Assembly (NCBI GenBank): GCA_020086605.1
Contig: JACBWW010000003.1
Coordinates: 2,541,586-2,605,585, forward strand
Direction: 5' to 3'
DNA: 64,000 nt
Source: Lanius collurio
Lineage: Eukaryota > Chordata > Aves > Passeriformes > Laniidae
Part shown: one piece after another, positions 49,701 through 64,000 of the stretch
Position numbering within the stretch: the first letter of the stretch is position 1
Layout of the letters: the number at the start of each line of letters is the position of its first letter
The notes under the pieces: model-generated
What the model was told of the DNA's origin: nothing
What the model saw: only the letters and a program-made list of their open reading frames with translations
The model's database searches: none
Translations under genes and position numbers: made by a program

Positions 49701-50300
49701 GCCCCCCGCCCCGTTCTTCGCATCAAATTCATCACCAAGAACGCCACACAATGCGATCTGCTAATCTAAGTGATTTTATGTCTCCGTAGAATACATAAAG
49801 TTAATGATAACCCGAGCAGTTTTCAAGAAGGTTACAAGTACAATCGCATAAAAGTTTCAGGACTGCAGTAGTTTAAAAATTGCTTTCGGTTCTTTTATCA
49901 AACAGGCGTAGTAATAAGGGAGCTATTTTACAGAGAGTAAGCAGCAACGTGTAGTCTTAGTCTCAAGAAAGAGAAACATAATACAAAGTCAAAATAAACC
50001 TCAGCTACCGACAGCCACCACTAGTCTTCACTTTTTACTTTGTCCATAAGATACGGAAATCAAAACCTATCAGACTGACTGTTTCCACTGAAGGGAACTG
50101 CAATGAATTTTCCATTAACAGAAAAGTCAGTAGTAGAGCAACTTTCTCCAGAAAGAACAACACCAGCCATTCATATTGCATTCTAGGATGTAGTGATAAT
50201 AAGGTTACACTGGAAGGACAAGTTCTCCAGAATTTAAAAAAAAAAAAAAAAAAAGATTCTTAATACAATTTGAATTGTATCCATCGTGCTTTTGAAACAC

Positions 50301-53300
50301 TTATGTTGCAGGGATCTTTGGCAACCCAAATTCATCCACCAATACACCATCCTGTAGGAAAGAAGAAGAAGTGACGGGTTAACAACTCTCCACCAACCAG
50401 AACATTTCACAGAAGCTTGTTTACTACTTCTATAAAGAGTCTGTATCTGCAATTGCCACTGTATGACAACTGGAATCAAAACAAGAGCATCAGTGTTCTT
50501 CCTCATTATGAAACTCTATTAAAGCCCCAAAAGCAAACATGCAGAAGCCTTTCTTGTGATTTTAAGATTAGAGCTGTAATGCTACACTTAAATTCTACTG
50601 GCAGTGTTTGATAGGAGTGACAAAATGTCATTCTAGTTCTTCTGAACATAATTAAAAGCATTCAGTATACTGTATTCTCAAATTATCTGTATTTAGCATC
50701 CATACATATAGTACATAAATAACATAAATAAAACATTAAACACAGTTTTTGTTCAAAATATTAAGGATCCCAAATACCAAACAATCAACATAAATGTGAT
50801 TAATACAAAACAAACAAAAATGTAATTTGCTGTTTAAGAGCAAAGGACTCACTTTGTTTTTTGTGTCCGTAGGAGTGACCTCTGGGATTGCTGGAGCAGA
50901 TGCAGCTTCATCTAAGTAGGAATTGTCTTCATCAGCTAAAAGCTCATCACCTAACGCATCCAGTTCTGAAATTGAATTATACAGGCTGAAAAATTTTGTA
51001 GTAAGTTCCTTTTGCAAGACAAAAGCTGCTCTTAGACTCAGGATTCATACTGAATGCTTACATTCAGACTCATTTAGCATCAGTCATCAGTAAGAAATAC
51101 ACACACACACACACACACAGGAGAGAACCTTCTTTCCTGCCTTGTAGCATTCCATTGGTATCTCATGTTTGTCTCATGCTCTTGTTACTTCTCTTAAAGC
51201 AAATGCAGCTTTACTGTTTAAATAAAGCAGTTAAACCTTTTTAAAACACACTTAAAGCATTTGACCAACGAAATAAAAAAATCGCTGTATGACAATATGA
51301 TGATTTTTATATTCAGTAATACAAAAAAATCACCCTCCCCCTTCCTAACCTGCTTCCAAATCATCTTCATCAATCTCTGGTGTCCCATAGCTACGACTTA
51401 GTGCCTCCTGGACTTCATTGGCTTCTTCCATCATATCTTCCAACTGATCTTGTATGTCCTGAAGCAAGAATCATTTTAAATTGGTCCATATTTACTCAAA
51501 TTCAGTTTAGTAATTCCAAAATACAAAGCACTCAGTTCTTTTAATGCATAAACCATTTTTTTGAAGCAGCAATAATACAGGTCAAGACATACACATTCAG
51601 GACAAGAGTACCTGAAAAGCAGAAAAGGTATGAAATTTAGACAAATTAAATCTACCATCTGGAAAATAAGCAGCAACCTGAGTGGTGCCACAGCAGAATT
51701 CAGGAGATATATTAGCATAATTACTGGCACTATACTTGAGTATAAGTAAGGAAACAATACCTGCCTAAAGGTTTACAATGCAGGCCATATATAAAAAACA
51801 ATAGGAAAGAGAACTTAAAGGATTCCAGCACTGGCATTGGGTAAGAGTTTAAGTGCAGCATACTTGAAATTATATTTAGAGACCTTATGGGGGGATTTTA
51901 TGCATTTTCTGAAGTCAGGGCCAGGCCTTGCTGACATTTGGTTAGTGTTTCTTTGGTTCAGGGTTTTGTTCTTTTTCATCAGGCTCTACCCTGAACAGGG
52001 AGGTTAAAGGACTAATCTGCATGTTATTAGTATAGGGAAACAAAATGGACAAAAAAAGAAACACAGCAGGAAGTATCCACTAACATTTATGCTGAAGTGC
52101 AAGGAAAGAAGAGGAGAGATTGAAGATTAGCTCAGCAAGGAAACAATAATCAGTACAATATGGCAAACAACTGACTGTGCAGTACCAGAAAAATCAGGAA
52201 GGAATTATGATGGTGATCCCATAAATAAGGCAAACAAACTCATGTGAACTAAAATAGACACCTTACCTTCAAATTACAAAGTCCACTCACCACTATTTCA
52301 ATACATTATTTTTGTTCTTTAATCGTTTAAACTGTAAAAGCTCACCTCAATTTGATCAATCTTGACTTGCTTGTAAGCTTTCTTCATTTCTTTCACCCCC
52401 AATTTCATTGCATCCACCTAGAAGAGCCAAACATCATACTTGTATCTAATGTGGCACTGATTAAACAAATTAAACAAGTGTGAGATTAATAAACTGGTAC
52501 CGTTGTCTTCGTATCCTTCAGTGCCTGAATAGTATAATTAGCTTGTTCCATATTAAAAGACTGCTGTGACAGATTATCCCTCTGTTGTTCATACCTGTTT
52601 AAAAAAAGGCAAATAATGGCTTTAAAACACCACACTACTTATTACCACTAACACTATTTTTTAAGAGTTGAAAAAGCATCAGCAGTAGTCTAAAAAGATA
52701 GGAGCAGATTTGGGTTTTTATTTTTCACTTATTATACAGAATTGTAGAATAAAGAGCTTCATAAAAATCTGGCCATTATACATTTCAGTGTACTTGAAGC
52801 TGACAAAGCAATTCCTGAACTAAGCTTTGTTTTAACTGACAGCAACACCATATTTGCCTAGACTGACAAAGTAGGTGAGAATACAGCAAAAGTTTAATCA
52901 CCACAAGCTAGACATGCATGCCAAGCTCACTAATGCTGTAAGGAGAAGGGAAGAGTTGGCAGGTTATCCAAACCACAGTGGCTCCACACTGGAGTTTTTC
53001 AAAACAGGGAGGAGGGGGAGGATAGGGTACCAAAAGGAAAACTTTAAGGCTAACCACAGAGAAAAGAAAGACTTTTAAAATTAAGAAATCATCCTTCTTG
53101 AAGCTAAACTTGTATCAAATCAAGAATGTAAACTATGTCAAGTTAAACAAAAGAATGAAAACATAAAAATGAACCATGAGTCCTTCTAACATGCAGGAGG
53201 TCTGATTAGACAAGGAGGATCCAAATGCAAAACCTTCTGGACAACTACTGACTGCATATATTACTGTTCCACAAGATCAGAAAGAAATGACTGAGGGATA

Positions 53301-56300
53301 TGACAACAGCCTACTATGAGAGGCCCAGTACTCCCACCAAGGAAGATCAGCAAGTATCATAGTCAAAAAACAGGAAAAAAAAACCCCTAAAGCCCAAAAT
53401 CAAGCAGTCCTCCTCACAACATCTTACTACAGTACTGCGTTCTTTGCCATATGATATTTTAGATGGAAATACTTAACAAGTAATTGAGTGAGTCCATAAA
53501 GGTACAATTCATCTGAGGGATGTGAAACACAAGATGATGGGAGCTTTGGCTCAGACAGCTTCTAAGATTTGCAGTTCATGGGCTATGACATATTCCAATG
53601 AAACATTCCTGAACACTTGCCATGTTCTGATATTCTTTCCTTTGGATCTGCTGCTGGACACTTTCAAGACAGTACACTAGACAAGACCAGACCACAGGAC
53701 CATCTATCCTGTCCATGTGGGGGTTTCTGCACTACATCTGCTCAAGTCCTCAAGGGTGTCCATAAAGAACAGGTAAATTTCCAATAAACCAGCGCAAGAT
53801 CATCAAATATACAACTTACAGTAATCAACTAATAATATAAAATGATGCAATCTCTCAGAAAGTTTAGGAGTCAAACATATTTGTAATAATGAACAGATTT
53901 AGGCAATCTTGTAGCAATCCAAATTTATATACTGACTTATAATCATAAACATGCTGATGCAAAATCTGTAAGGAGATGCTTCTGAAAGACTTGTTCAGCA
54001 TTTTTATTTAAAGAATGCTCAGAAGAGTACTGGAAAGAGAAATGAAAGTGTGCCATCCCCCCCCCCCCCCAAAGAAAACAACCTTTTATTGATCACAATC
54101 TCAGAAAGGTTTCAACTTACATTCGCTTCTGCTTTAACACTCTCAATGCTTTCTGCTTTACTGTATTCTGAAAGACACCATAGTGTTACATTAGGAAAAA
54201 ATATCTGACTTTGCACTTGGTTATCCTGTTTAAACCTAACACATTGGATTTAAGTTTTCCAAAAGATTCTCAGTTACTAGTGCCAAAAGTTTAACAACAG
54301 TTACATTCAGCATTTGGCCTGCATTAACGACTAACAAAACAGGAGAGTACACAAAATTTCTAGTAGCAAATATTTTCAGTTTCTAGCTTCTGATTTATGT
54401 TTTCAGTAAGGAGAATAAGATGTCTAACTTAGTCGATCAGAACTAGCTTTCATTAATACATTTTAATGGTTGGCATCAATTAATACCTCAGCAGGTACTT
54501 CAGCAATACAGTTTATATCAGATATGTTTATTTTCAGACACATTTTATATTCTAAGTTCATCCCTTTAAAAAATGGGTTGCCCTGCTCTGTTTAGGCATA
54601 GTGTAGAGCTTTTTATTTTGGATGACAAACAAAACAGCCTCTCTACCAGACTTAATTCAGGTAACAAGGAAGAAGGGAAAGAAGTTGCTTCTCAGGGAGG
54701 AACTACATTACACTCTGGAACAAATAAAAACCAATTAAAACATTGTTCAAATATGCATGTCTAATAAAAATAATCCTGCAGGATCTTTTATCTCATCTGT
54801 AGGGCAAGATACAGTTTTAAGAACTGGATGAACTGGCTAAATCACATGACAAGAAGTTTGAGTCACATCCTCTCACGCTTAAATTCCATAGAACATTCTT
54901 ACCTTTGCAGGTCCCTCTCTCATTTTCTTCATTTGATCCTTATACTTCACTAGTTCTGCATCAAGCCTAGCAATTTTCTTGTCAATTGACTCAGCTCTGC
55001 TATCCACCTTTAATACATGAGGGAGAAAACAAAGAAAACAACATTCATTAAGGTTTTATTCAGGTATGGGACAATAAAAAGAACAGCCTCCATTTTGTTG
55101 TGTTTCTAACTGAATTGTTTCTTTATAAAACCACTCAGTCGTTTTATAAACACTTTAGATTTTGCAGAGGATCCAAAACTAGAATCAAGTGAAACAACTT
55201 CTGCAAGGTGCACAAGAAATGATGCTCTGAGGCTGCAGAAAGATCTGCCACTGTATCATGTTCTCATCATTTTGACATGCTCCCTTGCAAACACACTCAG
55301 GTCAGAACTTCATTCAGGAATTTCTGGTAACACACAGTGCCACGGACTAAAGTGGAATGGAAAACTTCGAGGTGTACCCTGCTGGCATTCCACAGAGCTC
55401 TCATTTGGGATGTATTTTAACCCTTCACCATAAGAGGGTTAAAAATGATGATTACATAACCAAGCATGGGTACAGGTAGTTCTAACAACATATACAAATT
55501 CATAAAAGGCCTCTTTAACATCAACTGACTACCCCAGCATTTCTCTGGAAACAACAAAATAAAGCTTATTAACTTTTCATTCCAAGGAGCCTCTCTAGGG
55601 ATTAGACTATAATGACATTCCAATTATAGCATAAGACAGATCAGTGCAAATTTACAATTCTGCCTTGCTAATCGTGTTGCTAAGCATGTACAATTATGTG
55701 GATTTTCATTTCAGTGTTTCAGTGACCCTTTTAAAACCTCACTCTATGATAGCAACATACATTTGCCAGAGGCATCCTGAGCAGAACACCTGATATGAAT
55801 GTTCCACACAAGACATTAAAGTGTCTGGGCACAGCTGGCATTGAAAAATTTGTATTAACCTTTCTATTATGTCAAATATTTTACTAATAGCAAGAAAGAG
55901 AAAAATTGGGCATTTTAATACTCCTGTAGGTTCAAAGCATGGCACTTCCTCCAGATCATCAGCTAACTGCATCTTTGAGGTCAGCCTCCACAGGGGAAAA
56001 ACAGTGATTTGGTTTATTTATATGATTCTTTCAAGCAGTACTAGCAGGAAGTGGAGACAGAGGCTCCCATACCCATTAACTACATAAAAATTTCCCATAC
56101 ACATGACCTCAGCTTTTAAAAATGAGAATGGACAGGAGAGGGGAGAATTAATCTAATTTAACCAGAAAACTAGACTGTGTATTAGGACTTGGAATAGCTT
56201 CTGTCTACTACTCACAAATAAGGCACACTGAGGAATGTTCCATTGCTACAGAAGGGCCCCAATTTACACAAAAGAAAGGGAACCTGAATTTTAACACCAT

Positions 56301-59099
56301 TGTCAGAACCACTAGCCTTTTGTCCCTATGTTTCCTATTCACTACTCTGAAAAACCCTAAGTTTAGAAAGAAGAAAAAGTAAAAATACTATAAATGCTTT
56401 ATTTCCTGGTGCATCCTTCCTCCTACCGGCCTTGTGACAGCTTTGAGTCATCTGACTGTGCTCTGCCAGCAAGCACAAAACACCTCTGCCTTTAAGTGCA
56501 ATGAATTTTACATAATTAAACTTGCCTACACATGAAAGAACATCCAAAAGATAGGCATGATCGCTGCCTAAGAGTTGTCTATGTTTTTAACAAATGTTTC
56601 ATTAATCACTGCTCACCAAACACACTTCCTAACTGCCATTTAATGGCTAACTATCACTGAACTAACACAGTAAGAGATCTTACAAAGCAATTTGACTCTT
56701 TCAAAAGGCAGAGCAAAATGTGTCTAAGACAGAAAACACTCCAGAAGCAACAACAGTTGAGCCTCCAAAGTGTTGAACTTTACATTATAAAGAAATAGTA
56801 CAAGTTTTTTAGTATTTCACACAACTCTCTTCAATAGTAATTCACATGTAATTTAAGATAAAAAAAATCTAATCATGTCTGTAGTTTTAGCAGAAACTAT
56901 CCTAGAGACTCCACTACTGTGAAAAGACAGCAAGTCTTTCACAAATCAGATAGCATATAACTTGGCACAAAAAGTTAATTCATAAAATTCAAACTACTGA
57001 AAGGAAGTGCTTCTCCCTATGCTTACTAGTATACAGAAATGTCTTACATTTTAATCCTTTCCACAGAAATTGAAAGGCATCAAAACAGGGTGGTTTATAC
57101 ACGTCCTGTGATGATCCACCTTTAAGGGATGTGCTTGCAACCAGACCTTCATTTCTCAACAGGTGACCAGGCACTCGATTTCATGTTTTAAAAACCACGC
57201 TGTAACTCATCACTGGTTGCCAAAGTCATCACATGCATAAAATACACCTAAAGTTCTGCTTTTGGTTAATCTGCTGTCTTGAATAGTCAAACTTTCAGAC
57301 AGTGCAATTACAAACAACTAGAAGAGGATCAAAACTGCATTTAGCAGGATTTTTTAGGAAAAAATACCCTACATTCCTGGTCTTGCAAATCAAAACAGCT
57401 GATTAAATCACACTTTTATGTACCCCAAAACTTTACTAGGATTGAACAAGCTCTTAGCAGAAGCAGACTGTTGACCTATCTAAATTTTTTCTTTGATTTA
57501 CCTCAATATTAGAAAATGGACATTAGCTTGGAACTGGCAAAAGCAGTGTGAAAAATCTAACAGACTAATAAGGAGTCAGTTGTTGCGAGGGACACAAGGC
57601 TTCCTGCTCTTTCACTTACATTGCCAAAATAGCAAATTTAAGTACTAATAACAGTATCTCACAGGGATTTTGGAAATCATCCACCAAAGTGTTTACCAGC
57701 AACAATGGGAAAGCTAATCCTGACTTTCAATCAGATGCTGTATTCACTGTTCTAACTAAATATATTTAGAGTTACATTTGGGCTTAATACTGCTAAAAAG
57801 AAGTATTAAAAGATTCTTTGTCAGTAACATAAAGTACCGAGACAAACATTATGACCACTTATCTCTCTCCCCATACCAGCCAGTGGCATACACAAGAGAC
57901 TGATGTGTATGTTTGTGAGGTAGCACTGACAAATATTAGGTATTTAATTTAGAGAGTCTCTTCACTGGGTAGCAAAATAGATCTTCTGGAAGGAAAACTG
58001 TGATTTTTCCACAGAAACTTTTTGTTGTCAGGTTCCAGTGACAAAGCCTAGTTAACCTACATTTACACCACAGTCATTACTGACCTTTGTTTGCTGACAC
58101 AAATACTCAAGCAACTGCATGTTCTTTCTTCACTTCTTCAAATTAACTTACAAGAGAAGGAGCTGCAAAACCATGCTACCGTTTTCTCCATAAATGTTAA
58201 AGTAAAAAAAAAAAAAAAGACTATGAAATTACAAGATAAATCTTAACACTTTTTCTTAACCTTCTCTGCAAGCAGGCCCATACAACAGCTGCCAAGTGTT
58301 TTGCCACGTGTTTCCTGAGCATTTACTTGGTCTGAGCTTGCTTATCTGTCCATCTGCACGCACTTTCGGCATCAACCCTACAGCAACCCTGCTACCCCTA
58401 AGAGTCAAAACACTCTTCTGTGTTGGACAGGGAGACTGATTTTCTTGCTCCTGTCCCTGCATTGCCTCAACTTGCCATGGCAAGAGTTAGCTAGTGCAGA
58501 GAACTCCTCAGACAGAAATGCTGAGAACACCCATGAGGATGTAAGGAGAGCCATGCTGTCCATGCTCACGGTGTGCATCCATTTGTGGGATGCGCTCCTA
58601 GGCACACGACACAAACGCAGGCATAGGTGTACGAACATACAAAGGTACATATCCCCGAGTACGCGTGCGGACACCCAAACACGCTGCACCGAAACACACC
58701 GTGTATCCCTGCACATTACAGGGCTCAAGGCCAGGCCGGGTGTGGCTCTGAGTAACCTGCTCGAGTGGCAGCTGTCCCTGCCCATGGCAGGGGGCTTGGA
58801 GGCGGGTGATCACTAAGATCCCCCCCCAACCCAAGCCCTTCCGTGGTTCTGTGATGGACATACCCACACACGGACACCCACACAATGCCCACGCACCGCA
58901 GTATCCACACACTCACACCTATGCACAGGTGCGCGTCCCTAAGGCCGCCCCGGCGCTCCCGCCCCTGCCGAGGCGGCGGCCGGGCCGCGCAGCGCTCCGC
59001 GGGCCCGGGCGCCCCAGGACGGGCACTCACCGTCCCGATGCAGTCGGTGAGGCTGGGCGGAGGCGCCTTCGGCTTCGCCTTGCCGAAGAAGCGGTTCAT
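50301..59099 (-). CDS. CHMP5: CHMP5 (charged multivesicular body protein 5), complete, 8 coding exons, 219 aa
   Basis: Coding exons in transcript order: 59099-59031, 55007-54903, 54167-54121, 52594-52501, 52417-52346, 51458-51350, 50965-50853, 50351-50301 (stop TAA 50303-50301). Phases join into exactly 219 codons, the length of human CHMP5. It begins [20 protein letters not shown], continues through the basic, coiled-coil ESCRT-III core ([40 protein letters not shown]). It then becomes acidic ([20 protein letters not shown]) and ends [20 protein letters not shown]5 is a late ESCRT-III-related protein on endosomes and multivesicular bodies; its C-terminal half binds the VPS4 cofactor LIP5/VTA1. 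The ATG is in a CpG island. BAG1 follows in tandem about 0.8 kb downstream, as at human 9p13, although there the genes may be arranged differently in orientation. Confidence 0.96.
51099..51119. repeat. (AC)n microsatellite
   Basis: About ten AC units in a CHMP5 intron. Other simple runs nearby in the window: 14 C at 54057-54070, 12 G at 19419-19430, about 19 A at 18892-18910, and (CCAA)n at 61514-61535. Confidence 0.9.
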
Positions 59100-59360
59100 G
59101 GCGGCGGGGCCTCGGAGTCGCTCCCGGTGCCGGCAGCGGCGGCAGCGCTCCCGGCCGACCCGGAAGCCCACGGCCGGTACCGCCCCACTCCGCCCCGCGG
59201 AGGAAGGGCCGCGGAAGCCGGAAGCGCTGGCCAGCGGCAGGGGCGGGAGCTCCCACCCTCGCTGGCTGGCGGCAGGGGTCAGTGGCTCCTCGGGACGCAC
59301 GAAGTCACAGCAGCCCCCGCCCGGGGACGCTTTTCTCCCTCAACACAGCCCCGGTGGGCA
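58930..59360 (-). promoter_or_regulatory. CHMP5: CpG-rich promoter region of CHMP5
   Basis: About 430 bp of very G+C- and CpG-rich sequence is centred on the CHMP5 start codon (59099-59097), with AT-rich sequence on both sides. No TATA box is visible. Long overlapping frames on both strands here are GC artefacts. Confidence 0.7.
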
Positions 59361-59489
59361 TTGGTGGGGCTGCACCGCCGGCTCGCAGTGTAGAATCACC
59401 CCCATAACAGCAGTTCAACTGATGTGTCAAAAACACCAGGAAAACATGTAAAGTGTACCAAAACCGCGCTATGAATCAGGAATAGTGTG

Positions 59490-60028
59490 GCCAGCAGGAT
59501 CAGGGCAGTAACTGTCCCCCTCGGCACTGGTGAGGCCACACCTCGAGTGCTGTGTCCAGTTCTGGGTCCCTCAGTTCAGGAAGGACACCGAGCTGCTGGA
59601 GCGAGCCCATAAAAAGGCTACGGAGCTGGTGAAGGGTCTGAGCACAAGTGCCATGAGCAGCCGAGGGAGCTGGGGGGTGTTCAGCCTGGGGGGGGCTAAG
59701 GAGAGACTTTCTTGCTCTCTACAACCCCCTGAAAGGAGGCTGTAGCCAGGGGGAGTCGGTCTCCCAGGTAAGAAGGGGCAGCGCAAGAGGACACAGTCTT
59801 AAGGTGCATCAGGGGAGGTTTAGGCTGAACATTAAAATAATTTCTTCAGAGAAAACGTGAACAGACATGAGAATGGACTACCCAGGGAGGTGGTGGAGTC
59901 ACTGTCCATGGAGGAATTTAAGGAAGACATGACACTTCTTGCCATGGTCTAGTGGACATGGTGGTGCTCGGTCATACGTAGGGCTCAATGATCTCAGAGG
60001 CCTTTTCCAACTAATGGATTTTAATATA
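59490..60028 (+). mobile_element. CR1 LINE fragment (sense) between CHMP5 and FH
   Basis: GAGGCCACACCTCGAGTGCT, then TGTCCAGTTCTGGGTCCCTC, a GGAGGTGGTGGAGTCACTG segment and a TGATCTCAGAGGCCTTTTCC end follow the CR1 3' order over about 540 bp. It fills most of the gap between the FH stop (60081) and the CHMP5 promoter. Its end abuts the (TTTA)n stretch that supplies the FH poly(A) motifs. Confidence 0.9.
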
Positions 60029-60033
60029 TCATA

Positions 60034-60050
60034 TTTATTTATTTATTTAT
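60034..60050 (-). terminator. FH: Tandem poly(A) signals for FH
   Basis: On minus, the (TTTA)n stretch reads as overlapping AATAAA motifs starting about 34 nt after the FH stop. If used, the FH 3' UTR is only about 50-70 nt long and cleavage falls at or just inside the neighbouring CR1. Confidence 0.5.
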
Positions 60051-60080
60051 ATTAAGAACACTTTTTTTTTTGTACAGAAA

Positions 60081-64000
<3,920 letters not shown>

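Noticed and set aside
52958..53010. Possible CR1 scrap (CTCCACACTGGAGTTTTTC)
   Set aside because: Too short and diverged to call with confidence.
58256..59451. Long frames around the CHMP5 promoter
   Set aside because: GC-rich artefacts overlapping CHMP5 exon 1, with no recognisable domain.

Overview
The window is vertebrate nuclear DNA, almost certainly from a bird and probably a songbird. It has spliced genes with long AT-rich introns, CpG-rich promoters, several CR1 LINE fragments (the main avian LINE) and a solo LTR of a type common in songbird genomes. There is nothing prokaryotic: no operons, CRISPR arrays or phage genes. BAG1 and CHMP5 are neighbours at human 9p13, which corresponds to the avian Z chromosome, so a Z-linked locus is likely (inference).

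Left to right: (1) 1-6975, the 3' end of a plus-strand gene I cannot name. Its last coding exon is 4965-5313 and its 3' UTR ends near a poly(A) signal at 6945. (2) 6976-13380, intergenic, no gene recognised. (3) 13834-24942, minus strand, ZNF830 complete in ten coding exons (360 aa, every splice phase checked). (4) 28945-49471, minus strand, BAG1 complete in seven coding exons (209 aa). Its large intron 5 holds a truncated endogenous retrovirus (36929-41626) and its intron 1 holds a solo LTR (46546-47526). (5) 50301-59099, minus strand, CHMP5 complete in eight coding exons (219 aa). (6) 60081 to the right edge, minus strand, the last four coding exons of fumarate hydratase (FH). The order of transcription is FH, CHMP5, BAG1, ZNF830, all on one strand. 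The unnamed gene at the left faces ZNF830 tail to tail.

The genes do not form one pathway: FH is a TCA-cycle enzyme, CHMP5 an ESCRT-III protein, BAG1 an Hsc70 co-chaperone and ZNF830 a nuclear, spliceosome-associated zinc-finger protein. They share compact CpG-rich promoters typical of housekeeping genes.

The two most notable findings are these. First, ZNF830 intron 1 is a 115-nt AT-AC intron with a clear U12-type 5' splice site and branch site, in a gene that is intronless in humans. Second, the provirus has a primer-binding site resembling the complement of tRNA-Met, and an internal sense-strand piece of tRNA-Met lies where most of pol is missing.
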